Origin: Arthrobacter sp. U41
GTDB lineage: Bacteria > Actinomycetota > Actinomycetes > Actinomycetales > Micrococcaceae
DNA length: 64,000 nucleotides
Reading direction: 5' to 3'
Assembly: GCF_007679325.1 (NCBI RefSeq)
Contig: NZ_VEGI01000001.1
Location: forward strand, 1,798,001-1,862,000
The position numbers and the translations under genes were made by a program. The notes beneath the pieces are model-generated. The model did not search any database and was not told where the DNA came from. It saw only the letters and a list, made by a program, of their open reading frames with translations. The stretch's first letter is position 1, and every line of letters begins with the position of its first letter. Shown here piece by piece: positions 43,009 to 51,894 of this stretch.

Positions 43009-44760
43009 TCAGTGGCCCTTGAAGGCCTCCGCAAGCCACCAGGCGCCGCCGTCGGACGCGATCTTGGCGTCGATGACCAGCGGACGGGAGGGACGCTCCC
43101 CCACCCAGGCGCGGACCGCCTCGAGGTCTGCCACGCCGCGGACCGTCACGGCGTCCGCACCGAACCCCCGGGCGATCGCGGCGATGTCCGTGTCCGGGAA
43201 GGTGACCGTACTGAGATCGACGGGCTCGACGGCGGGCTCGACGTCGTGCGCGGCGCCGAAGTGGTGGACTTCCGCACCGTAGCCGGCGTCGTTGTAGATG
43301 ATGCACACCAGCGGCAGTCCCAGCCGGACCGCGGTCTCCAGTTCGCTGATGCCCATCAGGAACCCGCCGTCGCCGGCGCCGAGCACCGGCAGCCGGTCCG
43401 GCCGGGCCACTGCAGCGCCAATCGCCGTGGACAGCCCCAGCCCGATCGACTGGAAGGCCTGGGTGAAACAGAAGCCGAACTCGTCCGGGACCTTCAGGTA
43501 GGTGCTGGGATAGCCCATGAAGTTGCCGGAGTCGATCGAGACGATCCGGTCCGCGGGCAGGATGGCGTCCAGTTCGCGGCTCAGCACGCGGGGGTCGATC
43601 CTTGCCTCCCCGGAGAGGTCCGGCGTTTCGACGTCGTTCCAGCGCGAGCGTTCCGCGATGGCCGCGGCGTTCCGCGGGGTGCGGTACCGCTCGGCCGGGT
43701 CCGGCTGGAGCATCCGCAGCTCCGCGAGGACATCCGCAGCGGTCAGCGCGGCATCCCCCACCACCCCCAGGTCGACGTGCCGGTTGGCGCCGAGCGCGGA
43801 ATCCTCGACGTCGACCTGCACCACGGCCGTCCCGTCCGAGATGAGGTGGCCGTGCCGCATTGTCCACATGTTCAGGGCGCAGCCCCATCCGACAATCAGG
43901 TCGGCGCCGTGGATCAGCTCGGCGCTGAGCGGTGAGGAGAATCCGCCGGAAATACCCAGGTTGAACTCCTCGTCATGGAACAGACCGTTGGCCACGGCGG
44001 AGGTGGCCACCAGCGCACCGGCGTGGGCGGCAAGGCCCAGCAGTTCCTCGCGCGCGTTCCGCGCCCCGCGGCCTGCCACAAAGACCGGCCGCTCCGCGGC
44101 GTTGATCAGGTGCGCCAGGCGCCGGACGCTGGTGGCCGCGGGGCGGACCGGCTGGGCGCCGGCGGCCTCCGCGGGGTGCGCGGCCGGTTCCGGTGCCGGA
44201 GCGGACTGGACATCGAGCGGGAGGTTGAGCACCACGGTGCGGCGTTCATTCCGTGCGGTGCGGAACGCCCGGAGGGTGTCCGCGACGGCGGTTGCCGGGG
44301 AGTGGATGCGCTCGCTCACGGCTCCGACGCTCCGGGCGAGGGCGTCCTGGTCGATCTTGAAGTTGGAACGGACCGCGGAGGCCTGGGTGTCGGCCGTAAG
44401 CACGATCAGCGGGGTACGGCTCTTGGCGGCTTCCCCGATCCCTGTCACGGCATTGCTCAGCCCGCAGCCCTGGTGTGTGCTCACCACCCCCACCCGCCCC
44501 GACATCCGGGCGTAGGCGTCGGCCATTGTGGCGGCACCGCCCTCGTGCCGCGCGGCGGTGAACGGCACTCCTGCCTCGCGCAGGGCGTTGGTTACCTCGA
44601 AGTTGCCGCTGCCGACCACGCCGAAGACGTGCCCGACGCCGAGGCCCGCCAGGGTCCGGCCGACGAGCTGGGCGACGGTCCCGGCCACCTGCTGGACCGT
44701 CCCGGAGGGCTCCCGGGGCGCCTCCACGGCTCCGGGGGAAACGGATGAAGCTACTACCAT
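43009..44760 (-). CDS. Thiamine pyrophosphate-dependent enzyme (acetolactate synthase/benzoylformate decarboxylase-like)
   Basis: A 583-residue ThDP enzyme with the usual three domains. N-terminal PYR domain with GVPFTAARHEGGAATMADAYARMSGRVGV (catalytic Glu context VGSGNFEV is less typical), a middle domain with RPVFVAGRGARNAREELLGLA, and a PP domain with GDGGFLMGISELETAVRLGLPLVCIIYNDAGYG (GDG...N ThDP-binding motif). ATG 44760 has AAGG upstream. In the aryl-CoA island it may decarboxylate a 2-oxo acid from ring cleavage or work on an aldehyde. I cannot fix the substrate. Confidence 0.85.
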   Translation of the reverse strand: MVVASSVSPGAVEAPREPSGTVQQVAGTVAQLVGRTLAGLGVGHVFGVVGSGNFEVTNALREAGVPFTAARHEGGAATMADAYARMSGRVGVVSTHQGCGLSNAVTGIGEAAKSRTPLIVLTADTQASAVRSNFKIDQDALARSVGAVSERIHSPATAVADTLRAFRTARNERRTVVLNLPLDVQSAPAPEPAAHPAEAAGAQPVRPAATSVRRLAHLINAAERPVFVAGRGARNAREELLGLAAHAGALVATSAVANGLFHDEEFNLGISGGFSSPLSAELIHGADLIVGWGCALNMWTMRHGHLISDGTAVVQVDVEDSALGANRHVDLGVVGDAALTAADVLAELRMLQPDPAERYRTPRNAAAIAERSRWNDVETPDLSGEARIDPRVLSRELDAILPADRIVSIDSGNFMGYPSTYLKVPDEFGFCFTQAFQSIGLGLSTAIGAAVARPDRLPVLGAGDGGFLMGISELETAVRLGLPLVCIIYNDAGYGAEVHHFGAAHDVEPAVEPVDLSTVTFPDTDIAAIARGFGADAVTVRGVADLEAVRAWVGERPSRPLVIDAKIASDGGAWWLAEAFKGH

Positions 44761-44805
44761 GGACTTACCTTCCATTGAGTAATGCACCGGTTGGGTACTG
44801 CGCTG

Positions 44806-44880
44806 TTGCTGACTGCAAAGTTGTTGACTGCACTGTTTCTGCTTGCCGTGTTGCTGACTTGCTCTGTTGCTGACGTGCCC
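44806..44880. repeat. Five tandem ~15-bp imperfect repeats in a divergent promoter region
   Basis: Consecutive units starting TTGCTGACTGC (44806), TTGTTGACTGC (44821), TTTCTGCTTGC (44836), TTGCTGACTTGC (44851) and TTGCTGACGTGC (44867). It fills most of the 142-bp gap between the ThDP enzyme (minus) and the thioesterase (plus). This looks like a direct-repeat operator or a slippage-derived tandem repeat. Confidence 0.7.
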
Positions 44881-44902
44881 TTCAAACTTCCAGGCGGCCC
44901 CT

Positions 44903-45340
44903 ATGAACTCCACCCAGTCACTCCCCCGCGCCGCCGCGACGGCCACCCTGGTCCGGACCATCGAATGGGTGGATACGGATGCCGCGGGGCACCAGCACAA
45001 TTCGGCGGTACTCCGCTTTGTCGAGGCCTGCGAGGCCAAGTTGTTCCGGGACCTGGAGCTGCCGGAGTACTTCCCGTTGGCGCCGCGGGTTCGCCACGAG
45101 CTCAACTACCGGGCGAAGTTGTACTTCGGCCAGCAGGTCACCACCACCGTAGTGGTGGAAAAAATTGGCCGCACGTCCATGACGTTCAGCTTTGAAGTGT
45201 GGGGCGAGGAGTTCCAAGGCGACCCCCGGGTCCTCGCCGCCCACGGATCGTTCGTCACGGCCCACGTGGCCCGGGGCGGCACGATGGCCACCCCGTGGCC
45301 GGCGGAATTTACGGCCAAAATCACCGCCCCCGAAGGCTAG
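44903..45340 (+). CDS. Acyl-CoA thioesterase, 4-hydroxybenzoyl-CoA thioesterase-like hotdog protein
   Basis: A 145-residue single-hotdog protein. TIEWVDTDAAGHQHNSAVLRFVEACEAKLFRDL has the DxD/A-G-x-x-H-N motif of YbgC/4HBT-type thioesterases, where the Asp is catalytic. RFVEACE provides further active-site residues. ATG 44903 is chosen because it starts the conserved domain. It could release free 5-hydroxylated acid from the monooxygenase product. It is transcribed opposite to the rest of the island. Confidence 0.85.
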   Translation: MNSTQSLPRAAATATLVRTIEWVDTDAAGHQHNSAVLRFVEACEAKLFRDLELPEYFPLAPRVRHELNYRAKLYFGQQVTTTVVVEKIGRTSMTFSFEVWGEEFQGDPRVLAAHGSFVTAHVARGGTMATPWPAEFTAKITAPEG

Positions 45341-45344
45341 CCGC

Positions 45345-47726
45345 CTACACCGACGCCGGCACTTTCGCCGGCGTCCAGCGCAGGTGGGTGGGCAGCTCGG
45401 CGATCTCCGGTTCCCGCACCAGCGCCAGCCGGGGCCGGACCGCGTCCGTGCGGGCTGCCGGCGGCTTCCGGCTGCCGGCCCGGAACTGCTGCGGCCAGTC
45501 GGCGCCGGGCCCGCGGTAGTCCTGCTCGATCGCCGCATGCAGGGTCCACTGCGGGTCAAACAGGTGCGTGCGGCCGAGGGCGCAGAGGTCCGCGCGGCCT
45601 GCCAGCAGGATCGAGTTGACGTCGTCGTAGGAGGACACCGCCCCGACGGCGATCACCGCCACGCCTGCCTTATGGGCCACCTCCTGCCGGATGCGGTCCG
45701 CGAACGGGGTCTGGTAGCTGCGGCCGTAGGCGGGTTTCTCCTCCTTGACCACCTGGCCGGAGGAGACGTCCACGCCGTCGGCGCCGTGCTCCACGAACGC
45801 CCGGGCAATCGCGACGGCGTCGTGCTCGTCGTTGCCGCCGGGCGCCCAGTCCGTCGCCGAAAGCCGGACGGTGAGCGGCTTGTCAGCGGGCCACGCCGCG
45901 CGGACGGCGTCGAACACCTCCAGCGGGTAACGCAGCCGGTTCTCGAGCGATCCGCCGTATTCGTCGCTGCGCCGGTTGGCCAGGGGCGTAAGGAACGACG
46001 AAAGCAGGTAGCCGTGCGCGCAGTGCAGCTCCAGCAGGTCGAACCCGGCGGCGGCCGCACGCACGGTCGCGGCGACGAACTCGTCCCGGACCTGGTCCAT
46101 CTCGGCGCGGCTGATTTCGCGCGGCGCCGGGCTGCCCGGGCCGTAAGGGATGGCTGAGGGGCCCACCGGCTCCCACCCGCCCTCGGGGAGCGGCTCGTCA
46201 ATGCCCTCCCACATGAGTTTGGTGGAGCCCTTCCGGCCGGAGTGCCCCAGCTGGGCGCCGATCGCCGCCGTCGAACGGCTGTGCACGAAGTCGACGATCT
46301 CGCGCCAGCTCTCCTGCTGGGCGTCGGTGTAAAGGCCGCTGCAGCCCGGCGTGATGCGGCCGGTCTCCGACACGCAGACCATCTCGGTCATCACCAGGCC
46401 GGCCCCGCCGAGGGCCTTGCTCCCGAGGTGGACCAGGTGGAAGTTGCCCGGGACGCCGTCCGTGGCGGAGTACATGTCCATCGGCGAGACGACGATCCGG
46501 TTCTTCAGTTCCAGCCCGCCGATCCGGTACGGCTGGAACATGGCGGGGGCGCGGCCGGCGATGCCCTGCGTGCGGGCGAATTCCTCATCCACCCGGGCGG
46601 CGAACTCGGGGTCGCGCAGTTTGAGGTTGTCGTACGTGATCCGCCGGCTGCGGGTGAGCAGGTTGAAGCAGAACTGCACAGGGTTCTGGTCCTTGTACAT
46701 GCCGATGTTCTCGAACCATTCCAGCGAGGCCTGCGCGGCACGCTGGGTGGATTCGACCACCGGCCGGCGCTCCGTTTCGTACGCCTCCAGCGCGGCTTCC
46801 AGCTCGGAGTGCTCGTGCAGGCAGGCCGCCAGGGCGAGGGAGTCCTCCATGGCCAGCTTGGTGCCGGACCCGATGGAGAAGTGCGCGGTGTGGGCGGCGT
46901 CGCCCAGGAGCACGATGTTGCCGTGCCGCCAGGACTCGTTGCGGACCGTGGTGAAGTTGATCCACTTGGAGTTGTTGACCAGGACCTCGTGGCCCTCGAG
47001 CTCCTCGGCGAAAATGGTGCGGATGGCGTCCACGGCCGCCTCGTCGCTTTCGCCGGGCCGGAACGCCTGGTGCTCGGTGGCGTCGAAACCGGCGTTGCGC
47101 CAGACGTCCTCATGCATTTCGACGATGAAGGTGCTGCCCTCGTCCGAGTACGGGTAGCCGTGGATCTGCATCACACCGTGCTCGGTGTCCTTGACGAAGA
47201 ACTTGAACGCCTCGAAGACAAGGTCGGTGCCAAGCCACATGTACTTGGACTTGCGGACGTCCAGGCTGGGCCGGAAGACCTCGGCGAAGCGGGAGCGGAC
47301 GGCGGAATTCAGGCCGTCCGCAGCGAGCACCAGATCGTAGTCCCGGCTGAGCTCCTCGACGTCGGGCGCCAGCGTGCTGAAGCGCAGGTCGACGCCGAGT
47401 TCGGCGCACCGCCGCTGCAGCAGCTCAAGCAGCTCCTTGCGGCTCATGGCGGCGAAGCCTTGGCCGCCGACAGTGTGCTGCTGGCCCTGGAAGTGGATGT
47501 CGATGTCGGTCCAGCGGGCGAAGCGCTCGGACATGTACTCGGCGATCACGGTGTCCGCGTTGCCGATTCCGCCGAGGGTCTCGTCGCTGAAGACGACGCC
47601 GAAGCCGAAGGTGTCGCTCGCGGCGTTGCGTTCCCAGACAGTGACCTCGTGGTTCGGGTCCAGCTGCTTCATGAGGGCGGCGAAGTACAGTCCGCCCGGA
47701 CCGCCGCCGATGATTGCAATTTTCAT
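45345..47726 (-). CDS. Bifunctional salicylyl-CoA 5-hydroxylase / 2-aminobenzoyl-CoA monooxygenase-like FAD protein with Old Yellow Enzyme domain
   Basis: A 793-residue fusion. Residues 1-~385 are a class A FAD monooxygenase: GGGPGG at 7-12, the Asp-Gly motif near VLAADGLNSAVR, and LLGDAAHTAHFSIGSGTKLAMEDSLALA. Residues ~390-793 are an Old Yellow Enzyme/NADH:flavin oxidoreductase: RIGGLELKNRIVVSPMDMYSATDG and FDLLELHCAHGYLLSSFLTPLANRRSDEYGGSLENR. This architecture matches annotated salicylyl-CoA 5-hydroxylase/oxidoreductase and 2-aminobenzoyl-CoA monooxygenase/reductase (ACMR). ATG 47726 follows the ligase gene closely. It should hydroxylate the CoA-activated aromatic acid at C5 using NAD(P)H and O2. 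Confidence 0.9.
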   Translation of the reverse strand: MKIAIIGGGPGGLYFAALMKQLDPNHEVTVWERNAASDTFGFGVVFSDETLGGIGNADTVIAEYMSERFARWTDIDIHFQGQQHTVGGQGFAAMSRKELLELLQRRCAELGVDLRFSTLAPDVEELSRDYDLVLAADGLNSAVRSRFAEVFRPSLDVRKSKYMWLGTDLVFEAFKFFVKDTEHGVMQIHGYPYSDEGSTFIVEMHEDVWRNAGFDATEHQAFRPGESDEAAVDAIRTIFAEELEGHEVLVNNSKWINFTTVRNESWRHGNIVLLGDAAHTAHFSIGSGTKLAMEDSLALAACLHEHSELEAALEAYETERRPVVESTQRAAQASLEWFENIGMYKDQNPVQFCFNLLTRSRRITYDNLKLRDPEFAARVDEEFARTQGIAGRAPAMFQPYRIGGLELKNRIVVSPMDMYSATDGVPGNFHLVHLGSKALGGAGLVMTEMVCVSETGRITPGCSGLYTDAQQESWREIVDFVHSRSTAAIGAQLGHSGRKGSTKLMWEGIDEPLPEGGWEPVGPSAIPYGPGSPAPREISRAEMDQVRDEFVAATVRAAAAGFDLLELHCAHGYLLSSFLTPLANRRSDEYGGSLENRLRYPLEVFDAVRAAWPADKPLTVRLSATDWAPGGNDEHDAVAIARAFVEHGADGVDVSSGQVVKEEKPAYGRSYQTPFADRIRQEVAHKAGVAVIAVGAVSSYDDVNSILLAGRADLCALGRTHLFDPQWTLHAAIEQDYRGPGADWPQQFRAGSRKPPAARTDAVRPRLALVREPEIAELPTHLRWTPAKVPASV

Positions 47727-47736
47727 GTGGTGCCTC

Positions 47737-49386
47737 TCAGGCGTTCTGGTGTTCGGGGGCGGCGGTGTCAGCGGCCAGCTGCTCGCGCAGCCGGAAGTGC
47801 TGGAGTTTGCCGCTGGGGTTGCGGGGCAGGCCGTCAACGAAATTCACCTGGCGCGGGTACTTGTACGGCGCGATGGCCTGCTTGACGAAGTCCTGGATTT
47901 CCTTGCGTTTGGCCTCATCGGCCTCGACGCCCTCGCGCAGCACGATGAAGGCGCAGACGATGCTGCCCCGCTCCGCGTCGGGCCGGCCGACGACGGCGTT
48001 TTCCATCACATCCGGGTGCTGGTCAATCGCCGCCTCCACCTCCGGGGCGCCGATGTTGTAGCCGGAGGACACGATCATGTTGTCGGAGCGTGCCTGGTAG
48101 TAGAAGTAGCCGTCGTCGTCCCGGCTGAAGGTGTCCCCGGTGACGTTCCAGCCGTTGACGACGTAATCCGCCTGGCGGGAGTCGTTGAGGTAGCGGCAGC
48201 CGGTGGGGCCGATGACGGCGAGACGTCCGACGGCGTTCGGGCCAAGTTCCCGGCCGTCCTCGTCCAGGATCGTGGCCCGGTAGCCGGGGACGGCCGTGCC
48301 GGTGGCGCCGGCGCGGATCGCGTCCCCCGCGGCGGAGATGAAGACGTGCAGCATTTCGGTGGCGCCGATGCCGTTGACCAGCTTCAGCCCGGTGCGTTCG
48401 TGGACGGCGCGCCAGGTTTCGGCCGGCAGGTGCTCGCCCGCCGAAACAGCGGTGCGGAGGCTGGCGAGCAGCCCCTCGGCGCCTTCCTTGAGGATGGCTT
48501 TGTAGGCGGTCGGGGCGGTGAACAGGATGGTGGCCTGCGCCGCGTGCACGGCCTGCGCCAGCTCAAGCGGGGTGGCGCGTTCGGTCAGCAGCGCGGCGGC
48601 GCCGAAGCGCAGCGGGAAAACCACCAGGCCGCCCAGGCCGAACGTGAAAGCCAGTGGCGGGGAGCCCGCGAAGACGTCGTCCGGCGTCGGCGCCAGGACG
48701 TGCCGCGCGAACGTGTCCGCGTTGGCCAGGATGTCCCGGTGGAAGTGCATCGTGATCTTCGGCGTTCCGGTGGTGCCCGACGTCGGGCCCAGCAGCGCGA
48801 CGTCGTCCGCCGCCGTCGCGACGTCGGTGAAGTCGCCGCTCTTGGCGGCGCAGCGTGCGGCGAGATCCGTGCTCGTGCTGCCCCCAATGGCCAGCACCGG
48901 CACGTCGTTTCCGGCAGCCTCGGCCAGGTCATCGAGGAACCGGCTGTCGCACAGGGCGGCGGCCGGGCGGGTCAGTTCCAGCAGGGTCCGGATCTCGCTG
49001 GCGCGCAGGGCCGGCATGATGGTGACCACCACCGCGCCGGCCTTGAGCACCCCGAGCCACGCCGCGACGAGCCACGGGTTGTTCGGCGAGCGCAGCATCA
49101 CGCGGTTCCCGGGGACGATCCCGAAATCCTCTACGAGGACCTGGGCCACCTGGTTGGCGCGGCGGTGCAGTTCCCCGTAGCTCCAGGACCCGCCGTCAGG
49201 GGTGAGCAGGGCCGGACGATCGGCACCGAAGCTGCGGACGGCGTCGTCAATCAGCGCGGTGGCGGCGTTGAGCTGCTGGGGGTACTGCAGTTCCGGGAGG
49301 GTGAACTCCAGCGCGGGCCACTGCTCCGCCGGGGGCAGATTGTCGCGCGCAAAGGTGTCCAGGTGCGCCGAGGGCGTCAGTTCCAT
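47737..49386 (-). CDS. Benzoate/salicylate/2-aminobenzoate-CoA ligase-like AMP-forming enzyme
   Basis: A 549-residue ANL-superfamily ligase. LLGPTSGTTGTPKITMHFHRD is the AMP-binding P-loop, GWNVTGDTFSRDDDGYFYYQAR the hinge region, and LPRNPSGKLQ contains the catalytic C-terminal lysine. The N-terminal LRSPNNPWLVAAWLGVLKAG pattern fits benzoate-CoA ligase-type members. ATG 49386 has AAAGG upstream. It supplies the CoA thioester to the downstream monooxygenase, 10 bp away. Confidence 0.9.
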   Translation of the reverse strand: MELTPSAHLDTFARDNLPPAEQWPALEFTLPELQYPQQLNAATALIDDAVRSFGADRPALLTPDGGSWSYGELHRRANQVAQVLVEDFGIVPGNRVMLRSPNNPWLVAAWLGVLKAGAVVVTIMPALRASEIRTLLELTRPAAALCDSRFLDDLAEAAGNDVPVLAIGGSTSTDLAARCAAKSGDFTDVATAADDVALLGPTSGTTGTPKITMHFHRDILANADTFARHVLAPTPDDVFAGSPPLAFTFGLGGLVVFPLRFGAAALLTERATPLELAQAVHAAQATILFTAPTAYKAILKEGAEGLLASLRTAVSAGEHLPAETWRAVHERTGLKLVNGIGATEMLHVFISAAGDAIRAGATGTAVPGYRATILDEDGRELGPNAVGRLAVIGPTGCRYLNDSRQADYVVNGWNVTGDTFSRDDDGYFYYQARSDNMIVSSGYNIGAPEVEAAIDQHPDVMENAVVGRPDAERGSIVCAFIVLREGVEADEAKRKEIQDFVKQAIAPYKYPRQVNFVDGLPRNPSGKLQHFRLREQLAADTAAPEHQNA

Positions 49387-49431
49387 TGCAGACCTTTCAT
49401 ATCGTCATTGATAGGAGGGGGACGAGCTCAT

Positions 49432-49486
49432 CGATTGCTCCGAAACGGCCGTTTGGGCGGCCCAAAAGGGCACTTACGGAGCATCG
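49432..49486. terminator. Nested hairpin between thioesterase and ligase genes
   Basis: CGATTGCTCCG (49432-49442) can pair with CGGAGCATCG (49477-49486), with an inner palindrome AAACGGCCGTTT (49443-49454). Overlaps the stop codon of the thioesterase at 49474. Possible attenuator or partial terminator within the cluster, with no U-tract. Confidence 0.35.
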
Positions 49487-50346
49487 GACATCCGGATCAT
49501 GCCTTCCTGGACCACCGTGGCGAGGAGCCTGCCCTGCCGGTCGTAGAAGTGTCCTTGCGCCAGGCCGCGGCTGGCCTGGGCAGAGACGGCCTCCTGGACG
49601 TACAGCAGCCAATCGTCCACCCGGCCTTCGCGGTGGAACCACATGGCGTGGTCCAGGCTGGCCGTGACCAGGCCCGGGTCGCCCCAGGCGTAGCCGTGCA
49701 CCCGGAGCACCGGTTCCAGGATGGTGTAGTCACAGACGTACGCCAGGGCGGCACGCTGCAGGTCCGGGTCATCCGGCAGCCGGTCGAAGGCTTTCACCCA
49801 CACGGCCTGATGCGGCACCTGCTCCCCCTCGACGCTGAGGTAGACGGCCCCCGGAACGTGCCGCATGTCGAAGCTGCGGCCGCCGGACCAGTAGGCCGCG
49901 GCGTCGCCCTCGATGCCGTCGAGCACGTCGGCCGACGACGGCAGCGACTCCGGATCCGGGATCCCGGCCGGCATGGCCCGGGCGAATTCCTCGCCGGCCT
50001 CCTCCGCATGGAAGGAGGCCATGGCCACGTAGACGGTCTTGCCGCCCTGGTAGGCGCGGACCTGCCGGGTGGAGTAGCCCCGCCCGTCGCGGAGCCGCTC
50101 CACCTCGTAGCGGACCTCGGCACCGATGTCCGCGGGCCGCATGAAGTAGCTGTGCATCGAGTGCAGCGAGCGGTCGTCCCCCACCGAGCGCATCGCCGCG
50201 GCGGCGGCCTGGGCCACCATGTCCCCGCCGTACGCCTTGGGCCACGGCACGTACTGTGTGGTGGCGGTGTAGGCCTCGTCGAGGAAGTCCGGCTCAACCG
50301 GCGTCAGCTCGAGGGCGGACAGGAGGATTTCCGAAGTGGGAGTCAT
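49474..50346 (-). CDS. Acyl-CoA thioesterase II (TesB-like double hotdog)
   Basis: A 290-residue protein of two hotdog halves. TTQYVPWPKAYGGDMVAQAAAAAMRSVGDDRSLHSMHSYFMRPAD is the first half and DDWLLYVQEAVSAQASRGLAQGHFYDRQGRLLATVVQEGMIR the second, with the TesB-type LASLDH-equivalent VTASLDHAMWFH. ATG 50346 overlaps the cupin stop (ATGA). In the island it would hydrolyse an aryl-CoA intermediate after 5-hydroxylation, or salvage CoA. Confidence 0.9.
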   Translation of the reverse strand: MTPTSEILLSALELTPVEPDFLDEAYTATTQYVPWPKAYGGDMVAQAAAAAMRSVGDDRSLHSMHSYFMRPADIGAEVRYEVERLRDGRGYSTRQVRAYQGGKTVYVAMASFHAEEAGEEFARAMPAGIPDPESLPSSADVLDGIEGDAAAYWSGGRSFDMRHVPGAVYLSVEGEQVPHQAVWVKAFDRLPDDPDLQRAALAYVCDYTILEPVLRVHGYAWGDPGLVTASLDHAMWFHREGRVDDWLLYVQEAVSAQASRGLAQGHFYDRQGRLLATVVQEGMIRMSDAP

Positions 50347-50780
50347 ACCCGGCGGTACCCTTCGAGGGTGGAGTCGTCGACGTCGTCGAGGTTCACCACG
50401 ATGTTCTCCGGGGTGCGTGCGGTGAGCCAGACGAGTTCCTCGGTGACGCTCATGTTGGCCTCGACGTGCGGCATGTACGGCGGGACGAACACCCAGTCGC
50501 CCTCGGTCATGTCGATGAATTCCTTGTAGTCCTCGCCGAAGTAGATCCGGCCGTGGCCGCGGAGCACGTAGCCGCCGGTCTCGGCTTCGCCGTGGTGATG
50601 CGGGAAGGAGCGGTAGCCGGGTTCGTTGCTGACCTGGCCGTACCAAATCTTTGTAGCAGGGGTGTGCTGCGTGCTGACGCCGGAGATGCGGACGGCGCCG
50701 CCGGACTGGCCGGTGTCGCGGTGCTCGGCGCCCTTGCGGGTCACGACGGGGACAACCTGGTCTGTGATCTGTTCAGTCAT
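50343..50780 (-). CDS. Single-domain cupin, putative ring-cleavage dioxygenase or isomerase
   Basis: A 145-residue small cupin. Motif 1 is SFPHHHGEAETGGYVLRG (metal His/His/Glu) and motif 2 GDWVFVPPYMPHVEAN (third His), so the metal site is intact. It is far shorter than bicupin gentisate 1,2-dioxygenase (~350 residues). Its position between thioesterase and FAH hydrolase suggests it opens the ring of a 5-hydroxylated product. AGAGGTATCACC precedes ATG 50780. Confidence 0.8.
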   Translation of the reverse strand: MTEQITDQVVPVVTRKGAEHRDTGQSGGAVRISGVSTQHTPATKIWYGQVSNEPGYRSFPHHHGEAETGGYVLRGHGRIYFGEDYKEFIDMTEGDWVFVPPYMPHVEANMSVTEELVWLTARTPENIVVNLDDVDDSTLEGYRRV

Positions 50781-50826
50781 GGTGATACCTCTCTATAGGG
50801 CGGTCGGTTTGGTGGCTCGTGGCGGC

Positions 50827-51693
50827 TTAGAGACGGACGGTATTGGTGAGCGTGCCGATGCCCTCCACCTCGGTGGTGACCACGTCGCCGTCGTGCAGGA
50901 AGCGCGGCGGGTTGGCCCCCATGCCGACGCCGCCCGGGGTGCCGGTGAGGACGACGTCACCGGGGCTCAGCCGGGTGAAGGTGGAGATGTAGGACAGCAG
51001 CGCGGCCGCGGTGAAGACCAGCGTCTTGGTGTTGCCGTTCTGGACCTCTTCGCCGTTGACCAGGCAGCGGACCCGGACGCCGGCTTCGGGGTCGCATTCA
51101 TCCGGGGTCACCAGCACGGGCCCCAGCGGGGTGGTGCGGTCGAAGGCCTTGCCCTGGAACCACTGCAGGGTGCGGCTCTGCCAGTCCCGCATGGAGATGT
51201 CGTTCGCCACGGTGTAGCCGGCGATCGCGGCCGCGGCTTCCTCCGGCGAGGCGTCCTTGAGCGGGGCGCCGACGACGACGGCCAGTTCCGCTTCCCAGTC
51301 CAGCCGGGCGCCATGCCCGGCGGCGTCGATGACCTCGCCGTCGCCGATCAGCGTGTCCGCGTACTTGGCGAACAGCGTGGGGTATTCCGGCAGCTCCCGG
51401 CCCATCTCCGCAATGTGGTCCGCGTAGTTCAGTCCGCAGCAGATGACCTTGGACGGACGCGGCAGCACGGTGGCAAACCGGGCGGCGCCGGCGGGGATGG
51501 ACTCGTGCGGGGCGCCGCCGGCGGCTTCCGCCACGGCGGCCTCCGCCTGTTCACGCCAGCCGGCACGTCCCAGCAGTTCGCTGAGGTCCTCTGCGGGCAG
51601 GAGTACAAAACGGTCCCCGGACTGGACGGCGGCACGGGTGGCCAGGCCATCCTTGTCGTCGCGGGCTGCCGTAATGACGGTCGCAAGGCGCAT
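50827..51693 (-). CDS. Fumarylacetoacetate hydrolase family protein
   Basis: A 288-residue FAH-fold enzyme. VICCGLNYADHIAEMG is the start of the catalytic domain, LDWEAELAVVVGAPLKDAS carries the metal-binding Glu, and SPGDVVLTGTPGGVGMG is the C-terminal signature. Members cleave fumaryl-/maleyl-pyruvate or hydrate 2-oxo acids. It should act directly after ring cleavage. First gene of the minus-strand operon, divergent from the RidA gene. ATG 51693 follows GGAAGTGAAG. Confidence 0.9.
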   Translation of the reverse strand: MRLATVITAARDDKDGLATRAAVQSGDRFVLLPAEDLSELLGRAGWREQAEAAVAEAAGGAPHESIPAGAARFATVLPRPSKVICCGLNYADHIAEMGRELPEYPTLFAKYADTLIGDGEVIDAAGHGARLDWEAELAVVVGAPLKDASPEEAAAAIAGYTVANDISMRDWQSRTLQWFQGKAFDRTTPLGPVLVTPDECDPEAGVRVRCLVNGEEVQNGNTKTLVFTAAALLSYISTFTRLSPGDVVLTGTPGGVGMGANPPRFLHDGDVVTTEVEGIGTLTNTVRL

Positions 51694-51790
51694 GATTTCT
51701 TCACTTCCGGTTCGACGGCGGGACCGGCTCCTTTGCCGGTCCCGGTGACGTGTCCGCTGCGCCATCCCCAGTGGGTATGTCGACATTTTT

Positions 51791-51800
51791 ACGGTCGTCA
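51791..51800. promoter_or_regulatory. ACGGTCGTCA motif in the FAH/RidA divergent promoter
   Basis: The decamer matches ACGATCGTCA at 42983-42992 in front of the aromatic-acid MFS gene (one difference). It lies in a ~200-bp divergent promoter region and may be a half-site for the island regulator. Two occurrences only, so tentative. Confidence 0.35.
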
Positions 51801-51894
51801 CATATGCTCAAGTTAACACGGATTCACCGGTTTGGGTAGACCGTTTTTCAGAACCCCGCCCGCTCGATTACCGCCGACTCAATGAGGAGCCACC

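Noticed and set aside
44782-45195. Open frame starting with a signal-peptide-like Leu/Ala/Thr-rich stretch
   Set aside because: The hydrophobic stretch is a translation of the 15-bp tandem repeats in the promoter, and the remainder is an out-of-frame reading of the thioesterase.
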